Assembly (NCBI GenBank): GCA_018266215.1
Contig: JAFEAV010000003.1
Span: forward strand, 1-64,000
DNA: 64,000 nt
Reading direction: 5' to 3'
DNA from: Cyanobacteria bacterium SZAS LIN-3
GTDB lineage: Bacteria > Cyanobacteriota > Vampirovibrionia > Obscuribacterales > Obscuribacteraceae
Within the stretch, counting starts at the first letter, position 1; each line of letters opens with the position of its first letter. Below are positions 1 through 8,655 of this stretch, one piece after another. Both the position numbers and the translations under genes were made by a program. A model generated the notes under the pieces. It did no database searches, was not told the DNA's origin, and saw only the letters and a program-made list of their open reading frames with translations.

Positions 1-331
1 AACCGCCCAGGATGGCCGGTGTCCAGCCTGCAATCGACATGTAAGTAGGCATCATGTCGGCGGTAAGTTTGAGTACATAAGCGGGAATGAGCCAGAAGCC
101 GAAGAGCCACAGCGGTATCAGCACAAGCAGGGCCATGCCCAGGGTGCCGACGGTGAGAATAGCTGTCAGTGCGATAGCGATGGTTTCAACCAGCCATCCC
201 AGAAGTGTGAAAACAATACCTGCGATAAAGACGTGCAGGAAGCTGCCGTGCACCTGTATACCGGGAATGTGCGGGAACAGGAAATAAAATGCCAGCGAAA
301 TGAGCGCTACGCGTAATATTTGACGGTTCAA
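1..331 (-). CDS. Holin-superfamily-IV-like membrane protein (3' end outside window)
   Basis: About 110 residues are visible and the gene runs off the left edge. Its start is a TTG at 331-329, preceded by a perfect GGAGG (342-338) at good spacing, so it is missed if only ATG starts are considered. The protein is almost entirely hydrophobic with about four membrane segments; a short VHG motif follows the first helix and a TLGM stretch lies mid-protein. This pattern matches the small 4-TM phage_holin_4_2 family (PF04020-type), which despite its name is mostly a chromosomal membrane protein of unknown role. No phage genes lie nearby, so a lysis role is not suggested. Family assignment is by pattern only. 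Confidence 0.6.
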   Translation of the reverse strand, partial: MNRQILRVALISLAFYFLFPHIPGIQVHGSFLHVFIAGIVFTLLGWLVETIAIALTAILTVGTLGMALLVLIPLWLFGFWLIPAYVLKLTADMMPTYMSIAGWTPAILGG

Positions 332-490
332 CTTATACCTCCTGCGCTTTGGGGCTTCTGCGGCCTTGGCCAAATATGCGCTGACACTAACTGATGTCTA
401 CGACTGCCGGAATTAATGTTTGTTCCGCTTTCACTGTCGTTTAACAAAGCGCCGTTAACTTTGCATTCATCCCCCCGATGAGGCCCCGCG

Positions 491-1210
491 ATGTTACGAC
501 GATACCCCCTATTTTTTTTGACCGCTCTCTTACCAGTCCTGACAATTTCAATTTTTTATTCCGCTCCTGCTTTTGCCGCCAAAGATAAACCCGCCGGTGC
601 CAGCGCCGCTTCCGTGGACCGCGGACTCAGCGGCCGGGCGGCCGTGCCCTATCCATCCACTATCAAGACTCGCAATGGACTGCCCATGTGCAACCTTGAT
701 AGTTTTGTCTCACAAGCTGGACCTATGGCCGATTATATCTACGGTGATGAAAGTGTTGCCGGCGACAAGCCCGAGTTCAATGACGGATTCACGGCCATCC
801 ATCGCATTAATGCCGGCATTGTTGGTGTGCGTGACAGCGGTCTTACCACCGGTCACGGCAGCTATATGCCGTGTGCAGGAGGCAGAGATGAGTTTATCTC
901 GCGCGGCGGTGAATGGTGTTATTCGGGCGCGAGTGACTACATGCCGTCCACCGCTAATCTCAGCCCGGGATTGGCCGGGATTATAGGCCAGGTACAAGGT
1001 CTGATCGGCAGCGTCGGCGGCAATGTGCGCAATCCGCTATCCGCAGGAGCTACAGCCGTCGTTGTCGGCGTTGGTGGTGTGCTGGTAGCCGGGGCCGCAA
1101 ACAGCCAGGCCGACATGCCTCTCTATCAATCCGGGGACGGGTCAGTCTATGGCGCCGGCGATGTCTCTTCCGCCGGTAATCTTGGTCAATCTTCCGGCTT
1201 TGACTGGTAA
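491..1210 (+). CDS. Secreted protein of unknown function
   Basis: A 239-residue protein with a clear Sec signal peptide: basic start (MLRR), a hydrophobic core to about residue 27 and an AFA-A cleavage site near residue 29. The mature part has several Cys residues (in MCNLD, MPCAGG and EWCYS contexts), which could form disulfides after export, and a Gly/Ala/Val-rich stretch near residues 155-205 that could be a weak membrane-seeking or low-complexity segment. I do not recognise the family. It stands alone, with 72 bases before the downstream transporter gene. Confidence 0.7.
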   Translation: MLRRYPLFFLTALLPVLTISIFYSAPAFAAKDKPAGASAASVDRGLSGRAAVPYPSTIKTRNGLPMCNLDSFVSQAGPMADYIYGDESVAGDKPEFNDGFTAIHRINAGIVGVRDSGLTTGHGSYMPCAGGRDEFISRGGEWCYSGASDYMPSTANLSPGLAGIIGQVQGLIGSVGGNVRNPLSAGATAVVVGVGGVLVAGAANSQADMPLYQSGDGSVYGAGDVSSAGNLGQSSGFDW

Positions 1211-1282
1211 CAAAATCCGGCTGAGCGCGTCTTCTCCCTGCAGGTACTACAATTAGCTGCCACCGAGGAGACCGCCACCGGC

Positions 1283-2347
1283 ATGCAAAGTGAGAATAAG
1301 TCTGGGTCGCTGGTGGCCAGGGCAACGCAGACCATTCACAAATACTTTTTGCCGCTCTTGCTTGCCTCCTATGTCCTGGCCGGTTTTTTGCCGCAGCTTG
1401 GTCTGGCCATAAGGCAGGTCTCAATCGGTACCCTTAATCTGCCTTTGCTGGGCGCGATTAATGTGTCTCTACCATTGATCATGCTGTCTTTTTTGCTCTT
1501 CAATGCCGGTCTCGGTATCCAGGTCACCGAGCTTGTGGGTTTGCGCCGCAAGCCGCAGATTTTGCTTACTGCTTTTGCCGCCAATCTCGTCATCCCTATA
1601 TTATTGATTGTCAGCTCACGCAGTTTGCTCGGTCTATGGCACAGCTCGGATGAATTGCACAATTTGATCGTCGGCCTGGCGCTTATCATCGCTATGCCAA
1701 TCGCCGGATCGTCGGCGGCCTGGGCGCAAAATGCCAACGGTAATTTGAGCTTGAGTCTGGGCTTGATTCTGCTGTCCACGATTCTCAGTCCATTCACCAC
1801 ACCGGCTGTGCTCGACATTTTCGGCTTTATGACCCAGGGTGATTATGCCGAGGATTTGCATGAGATGGCCAGGCAGGGTACAAATGCTTTCCTCTGTCTG
1901 ACTGTGGTTTTGCCGTCCCTGGTGGGAATAGCGACGCACTTTATGCTGGGCGATGAAAAAACAAATCAGGTCAAGCCGACCCTCAAACTGATCAATTTTA
2001 TCGTCCTACTTTTGCTCAATTACTCCAATGCTGCCACCAGCCTGCCGCAGGCTTTTCGCGTGCCGGATTGGGACTTCCTGGCTTTTATAATGGCCGCCAC
2101 AATCACTGTCTGTCTGGTGGCTTTTGCTGCCGGTTGGCTTGTGGCGCGAGCTTTCAATACCAATAAGGCTGACCGTGCGGCGCTGATATTTGGTCTGGGT
2201 ATGAACAACAACGGCACCGGGCTTGTGCTGGCTGCCACGGCGCTGGCCGATCATCCGGCGGTGATGCTGCCGATGATCTTTTACACGCTGGTGCAGCAGA
2301 TCGCCGCCGCCGTTATCGACTGGTGGTTGTGTCGGACAGAGGATTGA
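1283..2347 (+). CDS. Bile acid:sodium symporter (BASS/SBF) family transporter
   Basis: A 354-residue inner-membrane protein with about nine to ten hydrophobic helices. The two family core regions are visible: the AGSSAAWAQNANGN region (about 141-154) and the GLGMNNNGTG crossover helix (about 304-313), which in this family (ASBT-like fold) line the sodium and substrate sites. The family moves organic anions such as bile acids, pantoate or 2-keto acids with sodium; the substrate cannot be read from sequence. A GAGGAG ribosome site lies about 13 bases before the ATG. Length is close to the family norm. No neighbour suggests a pathway. Confidence 0.85.
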   Translation: MQSENKSGSLVARATQTIHKYFLPLLLASYVLAGFLPQLGLAIRQVSIGTLNLPLLGAINVSLPLIMLSFLLFNAGLGIQVTELVGLRRKPQILLTAFAANLVIPILLIVSSRSLLGLWHSSDELHNLIVGLALIIAMPIAGSSAAWAQNANGNLSLSLGLILLSTILSPFTTPAVLDIFGFMTQGDYAEDLHEMARQGTNAFLCLTVVLPSLVGIATHFMLGDEKTNQVKPTLKLINFIVLLLLNYSNAATSLPQAFRVPDWDFLAFIMAATITVCLVAFAAGWLVARAFNTNKADRAALIFGLGMNNNGTGLVLAATALADHPAVMLPMIFYTLVQQIAAAVIDWWLCRTED

Positions 2348-2401
2348 GCTGACGGCGTCTCTGTCTTTTGCTCTGGAAGTGGTATCGCTGGTGGTGTGGT
2401 T

Positions 2402-3253
2402 CTATTCCGCTCTGGCCGATTCGCCTATCGCTCGCAGGGCCATTTCTTCCGCTGCCAGATGTTCGGTGGAGACGCCTTTGTCGTTGACGGCCGGGACTTT
2501 GGGCAGCATCAGGTAGCCCATCTGCATGGCTTTGACCACCGCCGCCGTACCTCTTGCTACCCGTAATTTCGATAAGATGCGCTCACTGAGATTTGCCACC
2601 TCGCTGATTGTAATGTTCAGCTCTTCGGCAATTTCCTCGTCGGACTGGCACATGCGGATCAGGACTTCCACTTCGTCTTGATCGAGCGTCTCGCAATCGC
2701 CCGAACGTATGGGCGTTTGCTCAAGCCAGGGGCGCAGGGCATTGTCCACAAATTGCTCTCCGGCCAGCGACCAGCCCACCGCTTCCAGCAATCTGGCGTC
2801 GTTGCAACTGTGCAGGCAGAGCCCTTCAATCCCTGCGCGTTGCAGCTGTTTGGCGTATTTGGTGGCGTTAAAAGAATCGGTCAGCACCAGTATCTTCAGC
2901 CCATCGCCGAAGACCTCGCAAATGTTCAGGGCGTGTTCGACGCCGATATCGACATTGATCAACAGGATATTGGGCACGGTCGACCGCAGCAGGCCCATGG
3001 CTTCGATGCCGTCGGCTGTTTCCCCCACGACACGCACGGTGTAGCGCAACCGCGCTATCAGGCCATGGCGAATGAGATAGTGCGGCTCGCAGATTACAGC
3101 CCGGGGCTTGTTGCTGGTGTGGTCGAGTTTGCTGCTCACCACGGCGTATTCGAAGCTGCCGTCGTCATCCCCACCGACCGCCGTCCGATCGTGGGCGCCG
3201 GGACCGCCGCGGCCCGTTTCCAGTTGTGTCTTCGGTTTGTCAGCTTCGGTCAT
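2402..3253 (-). CDS. Degenerate response regulator (receiver-like domain plus LuxR-like HTH)
   Basis: A 283-residue protein. Residues about 51-160 follow the receiver fold, but the acidic pocket is changed: the usual DD pair is EP (residues 56-57), the phospho-acceptor position reads Asn100 with an Asp two residues later, and the conserved Lys is lost (His in CLHS). Residues about 188-250 resemble a GerE/LuxR helix-turn-helix (EVEVLIRM, EEIAEELNIT, ILSKLRV). The likely role is DNA binding without classical aspartate phosphorylation; this is inferred. A 48-residue polar N-terminal extension and a 30-residue C-terminal tail are extra. No histidine kinase lies nearby. Confidence 0.7.
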   Translation of the reverse strand: MTEADKPKTQLETGRGGPGAHDRTAVGGDDDGSFEYAVVSSKLDHTSNKPRAVICEPHYLIRHGLIARLRYTVRVVGETADGIEAMGLLRSTVPNILLINVDIGVEHALNICEVFGDGLKILVLTDSFNATKYAKQLQRAGIEGLCLHSCNDARLLEAVGWSLAGEQFVDNALRPWLEQTPIRSGDCETLDQDEVEVLIRMCQSDEEIAEELNITISEVANLSERILSKLRVARGTAAVVKAMQMGYLMLPKVPAVNDKGVSTEHLAAEEMALRAIGESARAE

Positions 3254-3344
3254 GCCTGAGCCAATCGCGCTAGCGTTTAATCCGCTCTACTTACCGGGGT
3301 ACCTTATATGTATTACCCGCTTGCGGCTCGACAATCATTAACGC

Positions 3345-5102
3345 CTAGCTTTTGGTGGCCAGTTCGGGCTTGGGCCCGGTCAGGCGCAGCAGGGGGCTGA
3401 TGGTGGGCATGGGGAAGGACGGCTTGGGGGCGAAATATTTTTCCAGCTCGCTCATCGACTGTCCGGCCTGGCGCGCCTGCGTCAGCGCGTCACCGCGGAT
3501 GAGTGAGTTGCGGGCAAAGGCCTCGAGCGCGGCTCGGTAGCCCTGGAGGATGGCCTCCTCTCTCTGGGCCGGTCTGAGGGAGAAACGCAGCGAATGGAAG
3601 CTGTTAACCTCCGGCCGGACAACGATGCCGGCTCGCTCGACGTGCTGGGAGGTGGCGTCTTCGGCGTTGCCGCTCAGGCGCTTGGCCAGCTCATAGAGGC
3701 GCTTGTTGGTGGCGGTCATGGCGCCCACAGGCAGGCTGGCAATGACCCGCTCCTGTGGGAAGCCAAAATGCTTGGAGATCATGTCTGCGGGGCATTTGCC
3801 AAATTTGCCCAGGGCGCCGTCATAGAGGCGGCGGCCAAAGACTGTCATCGAAGCCAGTACACCCGGGATGGCGGAGGTGGCGCGAACGGCGTCACTGACG
3901 CTGGGTGGGTCTTTGGAGAGAATGTGCTGGCCGTCGGGGGTGTATTCGGTCACACCTTTTTTGGTGAAGACCACCTCGGCGTGCTCATCGGCTACGGCCA
4001 TGGTCCAGAGTTTGTCCGGCCAGGAGCCTTTGGGCATATGGCCCTGGACCATCTCGCCCAGGGGTTGGGTGTCGTAAATGCCGTCCTTTAACAGATCAAG
4101 CTTTTTGCCTTCTCTCACCACTTGTTTGAAGAGTGGACGCTGGGTGAGAAGGGTCGCAATGTCTGTTTCTTTTGCTACTTTGAGCAGATCGTGGGAGGCC
4201 ATGTCGGTTGCGGCCAGAGCCGCCGGTACCGCGCCGCCGCTGACGCCGCCGATAGTCTCGATTTTTAGCTTGGCCGCCCTGGCCGCCAGTACGACGCCTG
4301 CTCCGGTCAGAGCCGCCTTGCTGCCGCCGCTGCCCAGCACCAGGTGCCAGCCGTCATTAGCGCGGCCGTTGGCGACGTTATCGCGCAGGAAGGTCATCAG
4401 TTTAGGCACCGCCGGCACAATGGAGGTGGCATCGAGCTCTCTTGAGTGCTGAGCAAATGCTCGGGCGCGGTTGTCCAGGACGGTGCCCAGACCGTGAAAG
4501 GCGCCGGAGGTGAGGCCGAAGCTGAGAGCGCCGGTGGCGGTTTCGCCCAGGGTGGCGAAGTGCCCTGTGCGCGCCAGTTTGTTGGCCTGTTCGGTGGTCG
4601 CGCCAATAGCCGCTCCGGCGGCCATCTTGCCCATTAGCGAGGTCTCGGCTGAAGCGATCAGCCCGGTCGATGCTAAAAACTTGGGTCCATGTTCGATCAT
4701 GGCCATGGTACCGGCGCCGAGTGCCCCGTGTACCAGTCTGTCTTCAATCCCTTCGCCATTTCTCAGTGGCTCAATCACGCCGAGCACGGCACCGGTGGCT
4801 ACAGGAGCCAGCTTGCCGACGCCGGGTACGCGATGCAGGATGGCGGTCGCGCCCATAAAGACTATGGCATCGCCGACCATCGTACCGGCTATGTGAGCTT
4901 TGCTTTCTTGCACCGGAGGTTTGGCGGCGGTGCTGTTATCCAGAGTTTTGCCGGTGACAAACTGGGTGATGCCGACAATGGGGGCCTTCAGGTGACTGCT
5001 CAGGCCATCGCTGAAATCACCGAGCACGGAGTGCTGCTCGGCATTTTCCTGGGTTTTTGTTGCTTTATCGAGTGGAGAGTCCAGATTCATCCAGTGTGCC
5101 AT
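3345..5102 (-). CDS. Patatin-like phospholipase domain protein
   Basis: A 585-residue protein. The patatin Ser-Asp dyad is complete: an oxyanion-loop motif GSGGSK at 257-262, the nucleophile elbow GVSGG with Ser288, and the DGA box at 428-430 carrying the catalytic Asp. The family hydrolyses acyl esters of phospholipids or related lipids. The first 250 residues are an unusual extension with Gly/Ala-rich hydrophobic stretches (about 72-110 and 155-205) that may associate with membrane; there is no clear signal peptide. No good ribosome site precedes the ATG; a second ATG four codons in is an alternative. Enzyme class is secure, substrate unknown. Confidence 0.85.
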   Translation of the reverse strand: MAHWMNLDSPLDKATKTQENAEQHSVLGDFSDGLSSHLKAPIVGITQFVTGKTLDNSTAAKPPVQESKAHIAGTMVGDAIVFMGATAILHRVPGVGKLAPVATGAVLGVIEPLRNGEGIEDRLVHGALGAGTMAMIEHGPKFLASTGLIASAETSLMGKMAAGAAIGATTEQANKLARTGHFATLGETATGALSFGLTSGAFHGLGTVLDNRARAFAQHSRELDATSIVPAVPKLMTFLRDNVANGRANDGWHLVLGSGGSKAALTGAGVVLAARAAKLKIETIGGVSGGAVPAALAATDMASHDLLKVAKETDIATLLTQRPLFKQVVREGKKLDLLKDGIYDTQPLGEMVQGHMPKGSWPDKLWTMAVADEHAEVVFTKKGVTEYTPDGQHILSKDPPSVSDAVRATSAIPGVLASMTVFGRRLYDGALGKFGKCPADMISKHFGFPQERVIASLPVGAMTATNKRLYELAKRLSGNAEDATSQHVERAGIVVRPEVNSFHSLRFSLRPAQREEAILQGYRAALEAFARNSLIRGDALTQARQAGQSMSELEKYFAPKPSFPMPTISPLLRLTGPKPELATKS

Positions 5103-5144
5103 AAGTGGAGGCTAGCCAATGTTATGCAAACGCCCCAAATTGCC

Positions 5145-5885
5145 CTACACGGTAATTACGGGAAAAATGCCACCAAGGCCCCCTATCACCCAGCGATTGT
5201 GCCTTTTTATCAAACTGCAGTGCATTTCCCAGCCGATTTCCAGATCCACTTTCACCCTGGCGCTCACATTAATCGGTCCGATGGTTTCACCCTCCGCGCT
5301 TTCCAGCCACAGCATGTTTGAGTGCAGCCGCGCTATGCGGTAGTGCTCCGATTCGCTGAAGCCCAGCCAGCGGATTTCTTCACTGGTTTCGGCCTGGGCC
5401 TCCTGGTGCAAGCGCTTGGTAGCGCGCATAGCGCGGGGCAGATTGCGTGATGCCTCGGCTGCGCTGTAAGCCAGCTCCTCGCCAATCTCGGGGTCGAGCA
5501 GTCCATGTTTAATGAGCCAGAGGCAAAATTCCTCCAGGCTTAGGCAGGTGGCAATGACGAATTTTTGGCTGGCCACATGCGCCATCTCCCTGGCCATAAA
5601 ATCCAGAAACGGCAGCATCAGCAGAGCCATTTTGGCCGGCCCGAAAATTTGGTGAAATCCTCTGTGCTCGGGAGGGGCCTGGTTGAAGTGCTCGTCGTGG
5701 AAGGCGCGCTCCGCCGGTGAGAGGAAATGGCAGCCGTTGTAATAAACAAAGCTGCGCAAAAGCTCGACCGCCGTCTCTCGCTCATCGGCTCGTATTTTGC
5801 CTGTGCAAAAGAGCGGCTCTTTGAGGAAATTATTGAGTGCGTCCTCAAGAGTTGGGGTGGCAATTGCCAACTTTTTTTGCGCCAT
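5145..5885 (-). CDS. Conserved-looking protein of unknown function
   Basis: I place the start at the ATG at 5885 (MAQKK), because AAGGAG lies just upstream of it; an in-frame TTG 24 bases earlier gives the longer 254-residue reading. The protein has 246 residues, is mostly helical in character and has no signal peptide. The middle (about residues 80-130) is rich in Met, Phe and Leu (MALLMLPFLDFMAREMA), and the last third looks like beta strands. I do not recognise a family. It lies 42 bases upstream of the patatin gene on the same strand and may be co-transcribed with it. Confidence 0.6.
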   Translation of the reverse strand: MAQKKLAIATPTLEDALNNFLKEPLFCTGKIRADERETAVELLRSFVYYNGCHFLSPAERAFHDEHFNQAPPEHRGFHQIFGPAKMALLMLPFLDFMAREMAHVASQKFVIATCLSLEEFCLWLIKHGLLDPEIGEELAYSAAEASRNLPRAMRATKRLHQEAQAETSEEIRWLGFSESEHYRIARLHSNMLWLESAEGETIGPINVSARVKVDLEIGWEMHCSLIKRHNRWVIGGLGGIFPVITV

Positions 5886-6018
5886 GGTTTCTCTCCTTGT
5901 CCGCGGCAATCAACTCGGATCGAGAGTAACATCGGCTCGCCATCAATGTTTGCCCGCACGGGGCAAAATCTGAAATGTAATTTGCGCAGTTGACGATTCC
6001 GGCTTATAAGCTAAAAGT

Positions 6019-6047
6019 TTGACGGCAGAGGGTGGCGATGATGTAAG
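6019..6047 (+). promoter_or_regulatory. Putative sigma-70-type promoter for the small ORF at 6096
   Basis: TTGACG (6019-6024) and TGTAAG (6042-6047) are separated by 17 bases, about 50 bases before the ATG at 6096. The -35 box is good and the -10 box is mediocre (4 of 6). Placement supports transcription of the small membrane ORF. Confidence 0.4.
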
Positions 6048-6095
6048 CTCATTTGTATGCAACACACCTTACAAACAGACGGAGGACGAAGACCA

Positions 6096-6281
6096 ATGGA
6101 ACAGATAATGTGGTTTTTGGGATTTCTCCTGCTGTACTTTGCGCTACAACTCTGGATCTTGCCGAAGCTCGGCATAAGTACCTGAATGTCGCGCAGCTGC
6201 TCGGTCGAGCAGAAACAGCAGCAGACACAGGAACATACGCAAAGCAGCTCGTCTAAGAGCGACTCAGCACGGGTACCGTAA
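6096..6281 (+). CDS. Candidate small membrane selenoprotein (TGA at 6183-6185 read as Sec)
   Basis: A GGAGG (6081-6085) precedes an ATG at 6096. The ORF encodes 29 residues, essentially one transmembrane helix (about residues 4-22) ending in LPKLGIST, and then meets TGA at 6183. The same frame stays open for another 31 codons to TAA at 6279, giving T-U-MSRSC followed by a Gln/Ser-rich tail, so Sec would be followed by a Cys five residues later. A hairpin with a GGTC loop starts 12 bases after the TGA (listed separately). Read without recoding it is a 29-residue peptide ending at 6185. The 3' end overlaps the end of the convergent arsA by 29 bases. No Sec machinery gene is in the window, so recoding is inferred. 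Confidence 0.55.
6197..6212 (+). promoter_or_regulatory. Bacterial SECIS-like hairpin
   Basis: CTGCTC (6197-6202) pairs perfectly with GAGCAG (6207-6212) around the loop GGTC (6203-6206). Counting the T of the TGA as 1, the loop is at 21-24. In the E. coli fdhF SECIS, as I recall it, the SelB-binding apical loop is also GGUC and lies at 22-25. The stem has six uninterrupted pairs; the bulged U of the E. coli element is not obvious. Confidence 0.55.
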
Positions 6282-8025
6282 GCATCGCACTGAGGCCGGA
6301 GGCGCCAGTCGGCGCCTCTTTGAGCCAGGGGACGATGGCGAGGTTATGCGCCAGTTCTCTGGAGACTTCCTGTATATACTGACTCTCGTTTTGCTTTCGG
6401 CTCATCAGTACCGGGTCTTGTGTCGCTACAGGTGACAGTGACTGGTTAATGACCCAGGCAAACGGCTCGATACCGGCACGGCGGAGGTCGGTCTGCAGGC
6501 GCTTTGCTTCGTGCACCGGCGTTGCTTCCGGAAGAGTGACTATCAGTACATGAGTAAAGCTGGGATCGCGCAGGCGAGGCAGCAGCATGGAAACTGATTC
6601 CGGCATATCACTTGATTGGCGCAAAACCTCACGGTGGTATGCTTGTGCCGCATCCAGCAGCAAAATAGTGTGTCCTGTCGGAGCGGTATCCAGCACGACA
6701 AATCTGTCTTTGCCCTGCGCCACGATGTTGGCAAAGGACCTGAAAACCGCAACCTCTTCCGTGCAGGGGGAGCGCAGATCTTCCTCCAGTAAGGCCTTGC
6801 CTTGAGCGTCCAGGGCCGCCCCTGCCTTTTCCATAACCTCTTCCTGATAAGCACGGGTTTCTTCGGAGGGATCGATGCGGCTCACAGTCAGCAAAGGGAT
6901 TGGAGATTCAATCACCCAGGACACATGGGCCGCCGGATCTGTCGTGCTGAGATGGACTTGATGTCCTCGTCTGGCAAGCTCCACAGCAATAGCGGCGGCT
7001 ACACTGGTTTTTCCTACGCCGCCTTTGCCCATGGTCATAATCACGCCCGGACCAAATTGCTCCAGTTGATCCGTCAATTGCATAAGACCAGCCGGAAGGA
7101 TTTGGTTTGCACCGGCACTGCTGGCGGTGGCTTGCGCGTTCGGCACCTTTTGCAGTAGACCACGCAAGGAATCTATTCCCAGCAGCGCTGCTGGGCTCAG
7201 TGGAATTTCTTCCAGCGGAAGCGATTCGAGGACTTCAGGCAATTCTTTCATGGCCGAATTAGCAACTAGTTCAAAAGCTCTGGCTGTTTCGTCTTTATCG
7301 TCTGAGGCCTTGAATATGCCATTGACCAGAAGGTATTGATTAGCTACGCCAATAGCTTTCAACTCGTCGCTTGTGTGCGCTGCTTCGCGCAGGGCCGTTT
7401 TTTCAGGGCGAGTAACTAAAACCAGGGTTGTGCGCAAGGGGTCTTTCAGTGACTGAACTGCCGAAAGATAAATCTCCTGTTGCTGAGCCAATCCGGAGAG
7501 CGGCCCGAGGCAAGACATGCCGGTTGTATTTTCGGAAATGAATGTGCTCCAGGATTCTGGTAAGGATAGAAGGCGCATGGTGTGGCCGGTCGGTGCGGTG
7601 TCGAAGATAATATTGTCAAATCGCTTCGTTTGCTCGGCATCGCCGATCAATTTGGCAAACTCATCAAAGGCTGCAATTTCGGTGGTGCAAGAACCGGACA
7701 ACTGTTCTTCCATGCTCTTGACCGTGGCTTCTGGCAGCAGGTCACGATAAGGTCCTACCAGTCGTTCGCGATAGGCGCAGGCAGCTGCTTCCGGGTCGAT
7801 ATTCAGAGCATAAAGACCCGGGACCGCTGGAATCTCAGTTGCCGTCTGTCCCAGTTTGACCTGCAGTACTTCGTCGAGATTAGAGGCCGGATCTGTGCTG
7901 ACCAGCAACACTTTCTTACCCCGGTCGGCCAGTCCAATAGCGACCGCGCACGAGAGCGAGGTCTTGCCCACTCCACCTTTGCCGGTAAAGAACAGGTAAC
8001 GGGTGGCAGACTCGAGCAGATTCAT
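6253..8025 (-). CDS. arsA: Arsenical pump-driving ATPase, two-domain ArsA
   Basis: A 590-residue protein with two tandem ATPase halves joined by a linker, as in E. coli ArsA (583). Walker A motifs GKGGVGKT are at 15-22 and 333-340, and each half has the DTAPTGHT signature (first at 142-149). The three As(III)/Sb(III)-binding cysteines are at 113, 172 and 421, nearly identical in position to E. coli Cys113, 172 and 422, so metalloid activation is likely retained. ArsA normally powers the ArsB efflux pump and receives As(III) from ArsD. arsD lies 38 bases upstream, in the same orientation. No arsB, arsC or arsR is seen in the window. Confidence 0.95.
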   Translation of the reverse strand: MNLLESATRYLFFTGKGGVGKTSLSCAVAIGLADRGKKVLLVSTDPASNLDEVLQVKLGQTATEIPAVPGLYALNIDPEAAACAYRERLVGPYRDLLPEATVKSMEEQLSGSCTTEIAAFDEFAKLIGDAEQTKRFDNIIFDTAPTGHTMRLLSLPESWSTFISENTTGMSCLGPLSGLAQQQEIYLSAVQSLKDPLRTTLVLVTRPEKTALREAAHTSDELKAIGVANQYLLVNGIFKASDDKDETARAFELVANSAMKELPEVLESLPLEEIPLSPAALLGIDSLRGLLQKVPNAQATASSAGANQILPAGLMQLTDQLEQFGPGVIMTMGKGGVGKTSVAAAIAVELARRGHQVHLSTTDPAAHVSWVIESPIPLLTVSRIDPSEETRAYQEEVMEKAGAALDAQGKALLEEDLRSPCTEEVAVFRSFANIVAQGKDRFVVLDTAPTGHTILLLDAAQAYHREVLRQSSDMPESVSMLLPRLRDPSFTHVLIVTLPEATPVHEAKRLQTDLRRAGIEPFAWVINQSLSPVATQDPVLMSRKQNESQYIQEVSRELAHNLAIVPWLKEAPTGASGLSAMLTVPVLSRS

Positions 8026-8063
8026 GAAACACCCCGGCGGAGTTTATTTTGGTAGTCAGTTGC

Positions 8064-8474
8064 CTAAGAACAGCAAGACTTCCCTTTGTCTTCTGGTTCG
8101 CCTTCCGTGGATTTCGGGGCACAGCATCCGGCCGCCTGCACGGTGAATTTCAATGACGAAGGGGTAGATTCGAACTGCACCCCGGCTATTTTGGCCAGCG
8201 CTTCCCTGTCAGGATACACGCCCCGGGAAGCTATTTCTTCGTCCTTGAGGATGATTGGCAGGCAATCGTTTCCTTCCTTGCCCAACAAAGAACGCACTAC
8301 TTCGTTGTTGACGAAGGCAGCAGTTTGCTGCGACAGGTTGTAGCGCTCGACTTCAATACCATGGCGTTTGAGCCAGTCTAAATCCGCTGAAAATGCAACC
8401 AGGGTGGGATCAACCGAGGGGCCGCAAAGACCGGTTGAACAACACATTGGCGGTTCAAATACCTGGATTTTCAT
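8064..8474 (-). CDS. arsD: Arsenite metallochaperone ArsD
   Basis: A 136-residue protein. The N-terminal metal-binding triad Cys11, Cys12, Cys17 corresponds to Cys12, 13 and 18 of plasmid R773 ArsD, needed to pass As(III) to ArsA. Two more vicinal Cys pairs (GCC near 115 and SCC at the C-terminus) match the additional sites. The fold is thioredoxin-like. AGGAGG precedes the ATG at good spacing. It is the first gene of an arsD-arsA unit transcribed leftward. ArsD can also act as a weak As(III)-responsive repressor of its own operon, which might explain the lack of an arsR here; that is inference. Confidence 0.93.
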   Translation of the reverse strand: MKIQVFEPPMCCSTGLCGPSVDPTLVAFSADLDWLKRHGIEVERYNLSQQTAAFVNNEVVRSLLGKEGNDCLPIILKDEEIASRGVYPDREALAKIAGVQFESTPSSLKFTVQAAGCCAPKSTEGEPEDKGKSCCS

Positions 8475-8622
8475 TCTGACGCCTCCTGAAGGCGATAATC
8501 ACGGATAACTTACTCGCTTCCATAGTCCAATATCTTCGCAGAGTATGTCGGATTTTGGTCAAAGTTGGTGCAATGCTCACAAAATCGACACAGACAAAGT
8601 CTAATTTACTAGGAGGGAAATC

Positions 8623-8652
8623 TTGGGTAGTAATGGCATAGGTGCTGATTGA
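8623..8652 (+). other. Nine-codon leader ORF in frame with the DUF1800 gene
   Basis: The only strong ribosome site before the DUF1800 gene (AGGAGGG, 8611-8617) is placed ideally for a TTG at 8623, not for the ATG at 8656. From that TTG, nine codons run to a TGA at 8650-8652; one GGG codon later comes the ATG of the DUF1800 gene in the same frame. It may be a leader peptide with re-initiation, or a true N-terminus broken by a TGA. Confidence 0.35.
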
Positions 8653-8655
8653 GGG

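Noticed and set aside
6053..6256. 67-codon TTG ORF overlapping the small membrane ORF in another frame
   Set aside because: It has no ribosome site at the TTG, while the 6096 frame has GGAGG, a membrane helix and the SECIS-like hairpin.
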